Of a stretch of DNA of 64,000 bases, positions 8,033 to 16,465 are shown piece after piece (position 1 is the first letter of the stretch; each line of letters begins with the position of its first letter). Source of the stretch: an uncultured Saprospiraceae bacterium (GTDB lineage: Bacteria > Bacteroidota > Bacteroidia > Chitinophagales > Saprospiraceae). The stretch spans positions 1-64,000 of the forward strand of contig CALLWB010000039.1 in assembly GCA_938016265.1 (NCBI GenBank). The letters run 5' to 3'. The position numbers and the translations under genes are program-made. Under the pieces are notes generated by a model. It ran no database searches and was not told where the DNA came from. It saw nothing but the letters and a program-made list of their open reading frames with translations.

Positions 8033-8776
8033 CTATATGTCGGAGAAAAAGAAGTTTTTACCTTCCGTGAATGCTAGTATTACTGAATTCCATTCTTGCC
8101 CGGCTAAAAACATCAAGCATTGGAGGATTCCGAAAAGGAGCCAAAATGCCAGAATGCCTTTTTGCTGACTAGTAAATTTTGAAAAACTTTGTAGGTAGTC
8201 AATTTTGAACTGTATTCGATCATTGAGGTAGGCGCGTGTTTTGTGTATTTCCCTTATTGTAAATCCAAGCGCTGGAAGCGGTGCAAGTAAGGTAAATCCG
8301 AATATGGGCAAAAAGGCAACCCCCAGCGCCGTCATTTCAGAAATAAAGTGCACAAACAACACCGAATAAAGCACACATCCTAAAGCCATTCCAGGTATCG
8401 ATCCATAAACCGCCCAATCCGGCAATTTGTCCTTCCATAATCGAACACCCCAGTAACAAAGGAAAGGAATCACGATATACATCAGCAACGTCAAGGAATT
8501 ATCCAAGTCAAATGGCTTAATTTCTCTCTTGAAAATGTAAATAAACATAGAACCCAATATTGGAGAAACGCCTAAATACAATACCTCTGGGAAACTGGGG
8601 CGTTTCTTTGCGGGAATCGGAGTGGTATTTTTTATCAAATGATCAAGCACTAGATCAGGGTCTTTCTGTTTTTTTGTTTTTTTCCGCTTGAAAAATGGAA
8701 AGAGTTCTGTTGCTGTTTTTACTAAAGGAACTAGTACGAGTCCTATTCCTCCAAGAATCCAAATAATTGTTTCCAT
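8033..8776 (-). CDS. Multi-pass membrane protein of unknown function
   Basis: This 247-residue protein has an N-terminal helix (3-25), then a Lys-rich cytosolic loop (KRKKTKKQKDPD), then about five further TM helices. I do not recognise the family. It starts at ATG 8776. Its 5' leader carries a CTTTG-N5-CAAAG palindrome nearly identical to the one in front of the membrane-protein/regulator operon at 9786. It is therefore probably controlled by the winged-helix regulator encoded just upstream. It may be the first gene of a unit continuing to the Coq4-like and DUF4173 genes. Confidence 0.75.
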   Translation of the reverse strand: METIIWILGGIGLVLVPLVKTATELFPFFKRKKTKKQKDPDLVLDHLIKNTTPIPAKKRPSFPEVLYLGVSPILGSMFIYIFKREIKPFDLDNSLTLLMYIVIPFLCYWGVRLWKDKLPDWAVYGSIPGMALGCVLYSVLFVHFISEMTALGVAFLPIFGFTLLAPLPALGFTIREIHKTRAYLNDRIQFKIDYLQSFSKFTSQQKGILAFWLLFGILQCLMFLAGQEWNSVILAFTEGKNFFFSDI

Positions 8777-8798
8777 GACGTTTGTTTATTTAAAAGTC

Positions 8799-8816
8799 CT
8801 TTGAAATTCAAAGTAA
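8799..8816 (-). promoter_or_regulatory. Palindromic operator overlapping a -7 promoter element
   Basis: CTTTGAAATTCAAAG (8799-8813) is an imperfect palindrome. On the minus strand its edge forms TTACTTTG (8809-8816), close to the Bacteroidota TAnnTTTG -7 element. It lies about 25 bp upstream of the ATG at 8776. A near-identical site is at 9805-9822. Confidence 0.6.
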
Positions 8817-8836
8817 GTAGATAAAAAAATATAGCG

Positions 8837-9136
8837 TTAATCCCTTTTCTTCAAAAACTGTTCTAAAGCGTTTAGATGATCGTTGAATGCTTTTCTTCCT
8901 AGTACGGTAGTGGCGTAGGATGTTTGCGGTTTTCTTCCTACAAATTCTTTATGTATCGAAATGTATTCTTCTTTTTCCAGTGCCTTTATGTGGCTGGCCA
9001 AATTGCCGTCGGTCACTTCTAGCATTTCTTTCAATATTTTGAACGTAACTCGGTCATTGACCATCAAAATGGACATAATTCCTAGGCGGATTCGGTTGTC
9101 GAAGGCCTTATTTAAATGTGTGATGATGTTTTTCAT
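8837..9136 (-). CDS. Small winged-helix transcriptional regulator
   Basis: This 99-residue protein is a single winged helix-turn-helix domain (MKNIITHLNKAFDNRIRLGIMSIL...). The recognition helix region is VTDGNLASHIKALEKEEYISI, followed by a wing with GRKPQTSYATT, as in the compact ArsR/MarR-like 'winged helix DNA-binding domain' family. The start codon overlaps the stop of the upstream membrane gene by 4 bp (ATGA), so the two are translationally coupled. Paired palindromes before this operon and before the next gene (8776) are the likely binding sites, making it autoregulatory. No metal-binding or ligand pocket residues are obvious. Confidence 0.88.
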   Translation of the reverse strand: MKNIITHLNKAFDNRIRLGIMSILMVNDRVTFKILKEMLEVTDGNLASHIKALEKEEYISIHKEFVGRKPQTSYATTVLGRKAFNDHLNALEQFLKKRD

Positions 9137-9786
9137 CGTTCATATTTCTGGTACATATAAATACCATATACTATGTGCAACACGCCAAAGCCAATAGACC
9201 AAAATAACAAGCCGTAGCCCATGTACCACGTAGCAATCAATCCTAATATTATTTCACAGATACCAAGGTAACGAATATCATCAAGGGTATATTTACTTGC
9301 GTTTAATAATGTTAATCCGTAGAAAATCAAAGTTGCTGGGGCGATAATCCCAACCCATTTATATTTTAATAGTAATATCAAACAGAAAATACCGCCTGTG
9401 GCTAGTGGCAAAGCAAGATTGAGTGCTAGCCGCTTCGCAGAAGCATTGAATAAGGGCTCTCCTTTTTTCTTTGCTTTCTTCCAAGTAAAATAAAAACCAG
9501 ATAACACCGCACAAATCATCACAGCAGCTGCATCCACAATTAAAAATGTGTAATAATCCATCCCCCATTTCTTAGGACCACCTGCTTGCAAATGCCGATT
9601 CTCCAAATACCGTTCGCCATCAAATGGCCCAGCATCCAAATAGAGGTAGACCAACGCTGCTCCGATAAGCGCAAATGTGCCTGCTGCTACTCCAGAAAGC
9701 CCGCTCAATGACAAAAATCGTGTTGATTTCTCCATCAAAGCCCTGATCTCTGTCAGTGTTTCTAAATGTTGATTGTGTTCGTTCAT
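9133..9786 (-). CDS. Membrane protein paired with the winged-helix regulator
   Basis: This 217-residue protein has a short cytosolic start (MNEHNQHLETLTEIRALMEKS) and about six TM helices. The family name is not recognised, but genes of this type commonly precede a small winged-helix regulator in Bacteroidota. The 4-bp ATGA overlap with the regulator gene supports functional linkage, perhaps as a membrane sensor or a regulated target. The promoter is clear: a -33 TTTG (minus strand, 9843-9846), 20 bp, then TTACTTTG (9815-9822) embedded in a palindrome. Confidence 0.8.
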   Translation of the reverse strand: MNEHNQHLETLTEIRALMEKSTRFLSLSGLSGVAAGTFALIGAALVYLYLDAGPFDGERYLENRHLQAGGPKKWGMDYYTFLIVDAAAVMICAVLSGFYFTWKKAKKKGEPLFNASAKRLALNLALPLATGGIFCLILLLKYKWVGIIAPATLIFYGLTLLNASKYTLDDIRYLGICEIILGLIATWYMGYGLLFWSIGFGVLHIVYGIYMYQKYER

Positions 9787-9804
9787 ATTTCTACATTAAA
9801 AGAA

Positions 9805-9846
9805 CTTTGAAATACAAAGTAAGTTAAATAATTCCGAACATGCAAA
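9805..9846 (-). promoter_or_regulatory. Promoter and operator of the membrane-protein/regulator operon
   Basis: On the minus strand, TTTG (9843-9846), a 20-bp spacer and TTACTTTG (9815-9822) fit the Bacteroidota sigma promoter pattern. The palindrome CTTTGAAATACAAAG (9805-9819) covers the -7 element. It sits about 19 bp upstream of the ATG at 9786, so a bound regulator would block transcription. Confidence 0.62.
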
Positions 9847-9956
9847 TCCAAGTCCTCGAAAAAACATTAAAGAGATGTTAAAGTGGTAAACTTATTTGTG
9901 AGAGATCGTAACGAAATGGTTCGTGGGCAATTAAAATACAAGAAGTATTTACAATG

Positions 9957-10014
9957 TGGTAACCTGGTTGGAGCAATCGGATACACTTGCAAGTGTACCT
10001 AAAGTTGGTAACCT
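9957..10014. repeat. Perfect 16-bp palindrome flanked by direct repeats
   Basis: TACACTTGCAAGTGTA (9982-9997) is a perfect palindrome. TGGTAACCT occurs on either side at 9957-9965 and 10006-10014, in the same orientation. The block lies between the end of the large propeller-barrel gene and the promoter of the 9786 operon. It could be a multi-site regulator-binding region or a remnant of a mobile element. Confidence 0.4.
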
Positions 10015-10063
10015 CGTGTCAACAATGCAGTCTAGCATCTTTTTCTACTCCAAATTCCAACCA

Positions 10064-13000
10064 TCAAAAATCTGTCCCCCAAGAAAGGTACATAATCCCC
10101 GGCTGAATCTGCCCGGTCTCTATTCCCCAGGCATAATCAAATTTCACAAAACCTCCAAACACGACGGTTCGCAAACCTAGACCATATCCCATGACGATTG
10201 GGTTTCTGAAGTAGTTTACCTTTACTGAAATAGGTTTGTTGGGGTCGTCAATGTAGACGGTATTCAGCGGATTGTCCTTGCTGAAAGGGGATTTTCCTTC
10301 CCAGGCCGTCCCTAGGTCGAAAAAGCCAACCACTTGAAAATTTCTAAGGAAAGCCGACTTCACTGGTTTTTTTGAAAAATAATTGAACATTGGAAAACGC
10401 AATTCCGTATTCCAAACCGCATAACTATTCCCATTTCTAATGTTCGTTTTAAATCCGCGTAGATTGGTGGCTAATGTCTGATAGGCAAAATCTGCATTTT
10501 CAGGAACGGGGATTTCAGTATTTGCTTTCTGTTCTTGACCAATCGGAAAAATCCAATTGTCTACGGCTCCTAAATAATAAAGCACTTTCTCCTTACCAAA
10601 AGAGGTGGCGCCTGCTAATCTAGTCGCAATAATGGAAAACTGATCAAGCTTAAAGTAATGTCTAGCGTCAATCCCTATAAGAGCAAGCGAGCCTTCCTTA
10701 AAATTAAATTGTGCCTCATTTGCCAATTGGAAGTTGAAGGGTTTTTGAATTTCTCCAAACACCTTAAATCGTGTCCCATTTTGAATATTGATGGATACGT
10801 ATTTCGTGTTGTCATAAACGAACTCTGCACGGAGGCCCAATCGTTGTTCCAAAATCGGCTCTGCATCCAATACATTAAAGTCAGTAGCGAGCAATGTATT
10901 TCTGTCCATTCTGATTTTCGGAGTGACACGCACGCTCATATGCACATTCAGCGGATAGCTTAACTCAACTCCCGCCAAATTAGTGATCAGCCGACTATTG
11001 AAAGGTGCTGCATTTGTCTCCTGAAATTCAATAACTCTGGATCGGCGATAGTAAAAGAATTCCTTGTCGAGCCGTTTCTTTTTGTTTTCATATTTAAGGA
11101 AATAGTCGACCCCGTCAAGGGTAATTGGAATTCGGAATCCACTATGGAAGCGATGGTTTTCCATAACATCTCTCAGGCTGGCATTAAATAATCCGGTGAT
11201 AGGCGGATATTGGATCAAACCATCATCATCTCTTAGTTTGGAGTTGAGTGCCACGTCTCCAAAGCGATAAGTCTTTTTTGAATATAGATCGAACCCATCC
11301 CCCAAAAACGTTAGATCTCCCTCCAATTTCAAAAATTCCATCCGAAACTTGGATCGGTATTTTTTGATTTTTGAGTCCTCAATAACAATTGGTTGATATA
11401 TTTTTTTCTTTTTTGCCTTCTTAGGAATGATTTCGGGGAGAATCGTAGCGGTTTCCTTGTTTTTTGCGAGCTCTTTTTCTTCTTTGTCAGTGATGGTTGG
11501 CGTTTCATCATCTTCAAACTCACTTTGGAAAAAATAATTGTCGATGTCTATTTTTTCTTCTTTGTCAACCGCAGGTTTGGGTGGTTCTACGACTTTTTCT
11601 TCCACAGGGCTTCCTGTTTCTTCTGCTACTTCCTGCAGAATGTTGTCATATACCTTTGTTTCTGGTTCTGGCTCTGGAGCAGGTGTTTGCGCTTCCCGAT
11701 ATTGTGTAGCGACCAACTCCATCTTGTTTGCAGGATCTATTTTCGTAACGAAGATATTCGTTCTGCTCCCATTTCGAATTATTTCTACGGTTTTACCACT
11801 TTTAGTTATTTCTCCTTGATACAGAATACCTTGCTGATAGTTTGTATTGGGATAACTGGTCGCAACGACTCCATAAACCGGTTTGATTGCTGTATTTTTT
11901 ATTTGTTTTTGGGAATAATTCGCCACGGAATCTTCGTGAATAGTGATTTGTTCTCCATCTTGAAGCGTGATTATTTTTTCATTGTGCGAAACCACTTTTT
12001 CTAACTTACCGACATACCGATTCATTACGCCATTCTCATTGCTTAAAAAACTGAAATGTTGCCCATCAATTTGAGAAGGATCGCGCTCATCGGCATAAGG
12101 CGTATCTGTAATGTTGACTAAGATTGGAGATTGAGTTTCCAGATTATAAAAGAATACATCCATTTTTCTTGGATACAAATAATATCTTGGCCCTGGATCC
12201 GCTAGGTTATTATTTGGCCGATTTGAAGTAAAAAGAATCCCTTTCTCCCCATTTAGCTCTGCACCCCTTGCGTCCAAATCGTCGTAAATATCGCGGGTTA
12301 CCCGTTTCAGTTGTTTGCCTTCTATTGTTGACAAATACAAATCTACCTGTCCTTCCCTCAATAGAGAAAGAACCATCTGTTTGCCAGAAATTGCGTCAAC
12401 ACTATATACATGTTGCACTGTTTTGTCCATTAGGGAACTGGTCATTTTCCCCTTGTTATATCTGGAAATTTTAATGTTGTTTTTTCGCTTATCGACAATA
12501 ATCAGCGAAGGCCCTGCCCAAGCAATCAACGGAAAGTCATGGTCAGCAGTCAGGTGGGGCGTCTTTAAGCCGTTTTTCAGAATAGTAGATTCTTTCTTAG
12601 TGCCAATGTCATGCAGGATGATCTCGTAATGTCCGTTTATATTTTTTACATAAGCAACTTGGTCGCCTTTGGGGCTCATTTCTGCATGGGTAATCGTGCC
12701 TGTTTTCTTTGGGTTATTGAGAGGCGTTGTTTCGCTAAAATTTGTCGTACCAGAAGATTCCTGTTGGTAGCGTTGTTCGAAAAACTCCTTCCAAGATTCC
12801 TTTGTTTGAAAAAACGAGCTGCCAAGCACATACAAGAATCCAGACTCAACACTCCGATTTATTCTGGTCAGGTATAACAGATTGGAAACGGTAGATTTTC
12901 CATAGTTTTTACTAATAAAATACCAAAGTGAATGCCCGGCCAAAATTGGATCTGCTTGAGTCAAATCATGAAACGATTCATACTGCTTGGATAATATCGC

Positions 13001-13633
13001 TGCTCGCAGTTTATCGTCTGCATCTGCATTCCACTCTTCTCCAATATAAGCAACAAGCCCGTCCACGTACCAATCGGGGAAATTCATCAGGACTGCGTTT
13101 TGTATGATTTCCTGAAAATTATCACCAAACATCATTTTATTGATGAATACTTTTGCGATGCCTTTCCGAACCTGAGTGGTGAGGTCTTCATGATTGCCAT
13201 TAAAATAGAGATAGATTTTCGATCCTGCGACTTTGTAAACAAGTGATTCGTTTGCACTACCAACTTGTCCTTGATTACTATTAAAAAATACACCGGTTTC
13301 TTTTAAGGAAGCTCTCTGACCTATATTGGTTTGCTGAAAGTCATTAATGTTGTTGTATACAATAATCTGAATTTTCTCATTTAGCCGATATTCTAAGGTA
13401 CTTTGCAATAGGGGGTACTCCTTTTCTGCCGCCTGAACAACATATTTTCCTAGTTCTTCCCCTCCTTCATACCAATAGGTTACGAAGTTTTTAGTTTCAT
13501 ATTCCTTCCAGTTAAAATTTTTGTTTTGTATTCTGTTCTTACCATATCTTGTTTGGAAACCTTGAGCAAAGGCACCAAAAACAAAAACTAGTAGCAGGGT
13601 GGTGAAGAAAAAATGCTTGGTTTTATTTTTCAT
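10064..13633 (-). CDS. Very large exported protein: degenerate peptidase-MA-like domain, beta-propeller, outer-membrane beta-barrel
   Basis: From ATG 13633 the product is 1189 aa with a signal peptide (MKNKTKHFFFTTLLLVFVFGAFAQG). Residues about 30-270 resemble the peptidase-MA fold (a FPDWYVDGLVAYIGEEW helix), but the position where HExxH is expected reads VRKGIAKVF, so it is probably not an active protease. Residues about 300-600 are TolB/DPP4-like propeller repeats (KGDQVAYV, GEKGILFTSNRPNNN). A Pro/Glu/Lys-rich linker (about 650-770) leads to a C-terminal region of alternating strands (about 780-1189) resembling a surface-antigen/Omp85-type barrel and ending in the aromatic residue Phe. 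An upstream in-frame start at 13675 is unlikely. Function is unknown. Location is inferred as outer membrane with periplasmic propeller. Confidence 0.78.
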   Translation of the reverse strand: MKNKTKHFFFTTLLLVFVFGAFAQGFQTRYGKNRIQNKNFNWKEYETKNFVTYWYEGGEELGKYVVQAAEKEYPLLQSTLEYRLNEKIQIIVYNNINDFQQTNIGQRASLKETGVFFNSNQGQVGSANESLVYKVAGSKIYLYFNGNHEDLTTQVRKGIAKVFINKMMFGDNFQEIIQNAVLMNFPDWYVDGLVAYIGEEWNADADDKLRAAILSKQYESFHDLTQADPILAGHSLWYFISKNYGKSTVSNLLYLTRINRSVESGFLYVLGSSFFQTKESWKEFFEQRYQQESSGTTNFSETTPLNNPKKTGTITHAEMSPKGDQVAYVKNINGHYEIILHDIGTKKESTILKNGLKTPHLTADHDFPLIAWAGPSLIIVDKRKNNIKISRYNKGKMTSSLMDKTVQHVYSVDAISGKQMVLSLLREGQVDLYLSTIEGKQLKRVTRDIYDDLDARGAELNGEKGILFTSNRPNNNLADPGPRYYLYPRKMDVFFYNLETQSPILVNITDTPYADERDPSQIDGQHFSFLSNENGVMNRYVGKLEKVVSHNEKIITLQDGEQITIHEDSVANYSQKQIKNTAIKPVYGVVATSYPNTNYQQGILYQGEITKSGKTVEIIRNGSRTNIFVTKIDPANKMELVATQYREAQTPAPEPEPETKVYDNILQEVAEETGSPVEEKVVEPPKPAVDKEEKIDIDNYFFQSEFEDDETPTITDKEEKELAKNKETATILPEIIPKKAKKKKIYQPIVIEDSKIKKYRSKFRMEFLKLEGDLTFLGDGFDLYSKKTYRFGDVALNSKLRDDDGLIQYPPITGLFNASLRDVMENHRFHSGFRIPITLDGVDYFLKYENKKKRLDKEFFYYRRSRVIEFQETNAAPFNSRLITNLAGVELSYPLNVHMSVRVTPKIRMDRNTLLATDFNVLDAEPILEQRLGLRAEFVYDNTKYVSINIQNGTRFKVFGEIQKPFNFQLANEAQFNFKEGSLALIGIDARHYFKLDQFSIIATRLAGATSFGKEKVLYYLGAVDNWIFPIGQEQKANTEIPVPENADFAYQTLATNLRGFKTNIRNGNSYAVWNTELRFPMFNYFSKKPVKSAFLRNFQVVGFFDLGTAWEGKSPFSKDNPLNTVYIDDPNKPISVKVNYFRNPIVMGYGLGLRTVVFGGFVKFDYAWGIETGQIQPGIMYLSWGTDF

Positions 13634-13888
13634 AAAATATGTATTCCTGATGAAACTACGATTATCACTTTCCAAATCAAAAGATTGATTACTTTTGCGT
13701 GATAGCCCTGGCTTTTAGATTTAAACGATAAAATCTATCTATTTGTTTGATTTAGACGGTCTGTTTTCTTAATAGGACATATATTTCTTACTAAGAAGTA
13801 TTTTTTTTATTAAAAAGTCAAGTTTAAACCGCTCAGTCTTAAAATAAAGCAAATTGAATGGTTCAATCAAATAAAAAACGAATTTATT

Positions 13889-14536
13889 ATGGCACATGTT
13901 GTTTGCTTTACATTTAATCCGTTTCCTGAGAACATGTATGTTGTCTATGATGAGACGAAGGAGGCCGTTATTTTTGACCCTGGTTGTTACACCGATCAGG
14001 AGCGAAACACCCTCGCCCAATTCATTGATAAAGAGGGCCTAACTCCTGTTCGGTTGATCAATACCCACTGTCATCTCGATCACGTATTAGGCAATCCATT
14101 TGTTGCTGAAAAGTATAATCTTGGCCTTGAAATCCACAAAGGAGAAACTCCCGTGCTCAACGCCGCCGTGCAAGTAGGACAGATGTACGGCATCACCGTC
14201 CCACCGCAACCAACCCCTTCCAATTTTTTGAAAGAAGGAGAAACCATTGAGTTTGGCAATACTAAACTCGAAATTTTATTAACTCCGGGCCATTCCCCAG
14301 CAAGTATTTCCTTCTTTTGCAGGGAAGATAAATTTGTCATTGCTGGAGATGTACTTTTTCTCAATAGTATCGGACGGACAGACTTGCCGGGAGGCGACTT
14401 CAATACCCTAATTACAAGTATCAAAGAACAACTATTCCCACTGGGAGACGAAGTAGTTGTCTATTCTGGACACGGCCCTAAAACGACTATTGGCCACGAA
14501 AAACAAACCAACCCTTTCTTGAATAATATCCGCTAA
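13889..14536 (+). CDS. Glyoxalase II-like MBL-fold metallo-hydrolase
   Basis: This 215-residue metallo-beta-lactamase-fold hydrolase has the complete binuclear metal motif: THCHLDHVLG (HxHxDH, about 55-64), GHSPAS (His), GDVLF (bridging Asp) and a final GHGPKTTIG. The length and order match the short glyoxalase-II-like proteins that hydrolyse thioesters, but they lack the C-terminal substrate domain of true glyoxalase II. It starts at ATG 13889. It is followed after only 2 bp by thiL and probably shares its transcript. A TACTTTTG (13690-13697) about 190 bp upstream could be its -7 element. Confidence 0.88.
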   Translation: MAHVVCFTFNPFPENMYVVYDETKEAVIFDPGCYTDQERNTLAQFIDKEGLTPVRLINTHCHLDHVLGNPFVAEKYNLGLEIHKGETPVLNAAVQVGQMYGITVPPQPTPSNFLKEGETIEFGNTKLEILLTPGHSPASISFFCREDKFVIAGDVLFLNSIGRTDLPGGDFNTLITSIKEQLFPLGDEVVVYSGHGPKTTIGHEKQTNPFLNNIR

Positions 14537-14538
14537 TT

Positions 14539-15573
14539 ATGAAACGAACTGAAATAGGAACGCTAGGCGAATTTGGCCTCATCGAAAAAATAACAAAAGA
14601 CTACAAACCAACGCAAAAGTCAACAATAAAAGGCATTGGAGACGACGCCGCAGTTATTGAAAATAGCAATTTTAAAACGGTAGTATCTACTGATTTGCTC
14701 GTAGAAGGCATCCATTTTGATATGACTTACACGCCACTTAAGCACTTAGGCTACAAAGCAGTCGTGGTCAACCTCAGCGACATCTACGCAATGAACGCGA
14801 CACCAAAACAAATCACCGTATCCTTGGCTATTTCCAGTAGATTCTCTGTAGAGGCAATCGAAGAATTATACCGTGGCATCTACTTAGCCTGCGAAATGTA
14901 TGGCGTAGATCTAATCGGTGGAGACACCACGTCCAGCCAGAAAGGGTTGATGATCAGCGTAACCGCCATTGGACAGGGCGAAACAGACAAACTCGCTTAT
15001 CGTGATGGGGCTAAAGTTGGAGATCTCTTATGTGTAAGTGGTGATTTAGGCGCTTCATTTCTAGGACTTCAGCTACTAGAACGAGAAAAGCATATTTATA
15101 AGGATCACCCGGAAATGCAGCCCGTTTTTGATGGCAATGATTATTTGCTAAAACGTCAGTTAAAACCAGAAGCTCGAAAAGATATTATAGAGCAATTTGC
15201 AAAAGCAAAACTAGTACCTACCTCAATGATTGATATCTCTGATGGTCTGGGGTCTGAAATTCTGCATATTTGCAAATCTTCAGGTGTAGGGGCTTTTGTA
15301 GAGGAGGGACAAGTGCCGATCCAGGAAGAAACGTACCAAGCGGCTATCAAATTTAAGATGGATCCGATTACTTGCGCACTTAGCGGTGGGGAGGATTACG
15401 AGCTCCTGTTTTCTATCGACCCAAAGGATTTGGAAAAGGTTCGGTTTATGAATGACATTTATATCATTGGCGAAGTGGTTGAAGCAAAGGATGGCGCGAT
15501 TTTACATACGAAAGGAGGAAACCGACATCCGATTTCTGCTCAGGGATGGAAGCATTTTTCGCAAGAAAAGTAG
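14539..15573 (+). CDS. thiL: Thiamine-monophosphate kinase
   Basis: This 344-residue protein is of normal ThiL length. It phosphorylates thiamine monophosphate to thiamine pyrophosphate using ATP, the last step of cofactor synthesis. Recognisable parts are the N-terminal GEFGLIEKI, the GIGDDAAVI Mg/ATP site, the VSTDLLVEGIHFD segment, the LIGGDTT loop, SMIDISDGLGSEI and LSGGEDYELLFS near the end. These define the PurM/AIRS-like fold. It begins 2 bp after the MBL hydrolase stop codon. No other thiamine genes are near, as is common for thiL in this phylum. Confidence 0.95.
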   Translation: MKRTEIGTLGEFGLIEKITKDYKPTQKSTIKGIGDDAAVIENSNFKTVVSTDLLVEGIHFDMTYTPLKHLGYKAVVVNLSDIYAMNATPKQITVSLAISSRFSVEAIEELYRGIYLACEMYGVDLIGGDTTSSQKGLMISVTAIGQGETDKLAYRDGAKVGDLLCVSGDLGASFLGLQLLEREKHIYKDHPEMQPVFDGNDYLLKRQLKPEARKDIIEQFAKAKLVPTSMIDISDGLGSEILHICKSSGVGAFVEEGQVPIQEETYQAAIKFKMDPITCALSGGEDYELLFSIDPKDLEKVRFMNDIYIIGEVVEAKDGAILHTKGGNRHPISAQGWKHFSQEK

Positions 15574-15680
15574 GGAATATCAAGTAGAAGGACGAAATAG
15601 TTATTATTGGGAAATCGGCATTTAGTAATTCATGATGGTTAACGCTATTTTCAAAGGCTTTGCATTGAAAACAACAACCA

Positions 15681-16073
15681 CTACTCCGAGATCTGCCGCG
15701 CAAGTTTCTTAAAAATACCGATCATCCTGTCTTCTATTTCCTCATAAGGTACCGGTTGCCGTCCAGTGTACAAAAAAACAATCGCCAATTGAAGGTTTTG
15801 TTGTCGAGCGGCTTCAGTCACCAGGTGCTTATTCAGACGACAAGCCTCTCGGATCTGCCGTTTGATTCTGTTCCTGTCCACTGCCTTAGAAAACGATCTC
15901 TTAGACACACTAAAACAGTACTGAGCTGCATAATCAACGTCCAATTCTGTTTTTAAATAGATGATTCGAATGGGATGCAGTGCAAAGGAGCGCCCTTCTT
16001 TGTTAAACAGACGACCGATGATCTTTTTCTTCTTAAGACGCTCACCGCTATTAAATTTATAAGACTGGTGCAA
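15681..16073 (-). CDS. rnpA: Ribonuclease P protein component
   Basis: This 130-residue basic protein assists the RNase P RNA in cutting the 5' leader of pre-tRNAs. The family signature is present: FSVSKRSFSKAVDRNRIKRQIREA (shown here only in part as RNRIKRQIREA), preceded by FNSGERLKKKKIIGRLF. No ATG is available. An in-frame TAG lies a few codons upstream, so the start is most likely TTG at 16073. It lies downstream of rpmH in the classic rpmH-rnpA order, separated by 120 bp that contain a strong hairpin. This suggests attenuated read-through from the rpmH promoter. Confidence 0.93.
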   Translation of the reverse strand: MHQSYKFNSGERLKKKKIIGRLFNKEGRSFALHPIRIIYLKTELDVDYAAQYCFSVSKRSFSKAVDRNRIKRQIREACRLNKHLVTEAARQQNLQLAIVFLYTGRQPVPYEEIEDRMIGIFKKLARQISE

Positions 16074-16127
16074 AATAATTGGTGTCTACTAAACAATTAG
16101 TGGAAAAAAGAGGATAGGTACAAGCAC

Positions 16128-16165
16128 AAAAGAACCAAGAATTTAAAGCAATCCTTGGTTCTTTT
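16128..16165. terminator. Hairpin between rpmH and rnpA (partial terminator or attenuator)
   Basis: The arms 16131-16139 (AGAACCAAG) and 16154-16162 (CTTGGTTCT) pair perfectly, extended by A/T pairs. On the minus strand the stem is followed by TTTTGTG, a weak U-tract, so some transcripts should continue from rpmH into rnpA. On the plus strand it ends in seven Ts. Confidence 0.7.
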
Positions 16166-16193
16166 TTTACTCTCAAATATAAAAGTACAAACG

Positions 16194-16349
16194 CTACTTC
16201 ATCGTGCGCTCATCAGCAGTAGTAAGTTTTAGACGTCCTTTGGCTCTACGACGTGCTAATACTTTACGACCATTTTTGGTGGCCATTCTCGCTCTGAACC
16301 CGTGTTTGTTGGCGCGTTTTCTCTTCGAAGGTTGAAATGTACGTTTCAT
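16194..16349 (-). CDS. rpmH: 50S ribosomal protein L34
   Basis: A 51-residue ORF from ATG 16349 to TAG 16194-16196 reads [18 protein letters not shown]... and continues with [21 protein letters not shown], the near-universal L34 sequence. The short acidic tail (TADERTMK) is longer than in E. coli L34 (46 aa). L34 is a small basic protein of the large ribosomal subunit. It is the leading gene of the rpmH-rnpA pair. Confidence 0.97.
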   Translation of the reverse strand: MKRTFQPSKRKRANKHGFRARMATKNGRKVLARRRAKGRLKLTTADERTMK

Positions 16350-16385
16350 TATATTTTAATATTTAGGCTCTACAATTTTGGACGA

Positions 16386-16393
16386 CAAAGATA
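16386..16393 (-). promoter_or_regulatory. Candidate -7 element of the rpmH promoter
   Basis: On the minus strand this reads TATCTTTG, an exact TAnnTTTG match, 37 bp upstream of the rpmH ATG. No convincing -33 TTTG is seen at the expected 19-20 bp spacing. Confidence 0.5.
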
Positions 16394-16465
16394 CAAAACA
16401 ATTAGACTTATCCTTATTCCTGAGCAAAATTATTAGAGAAATTTTAATTAATTTAGAAATTCAGT

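Noticed and set aside
11393-12004. 203-codon plus-strand ORF inside the propeller-barrel gene
   Set aside because: It is antisense to a continuous 1189-aa coding frame and its Phe/Cys-rich translation is a typical shadow of that frame.
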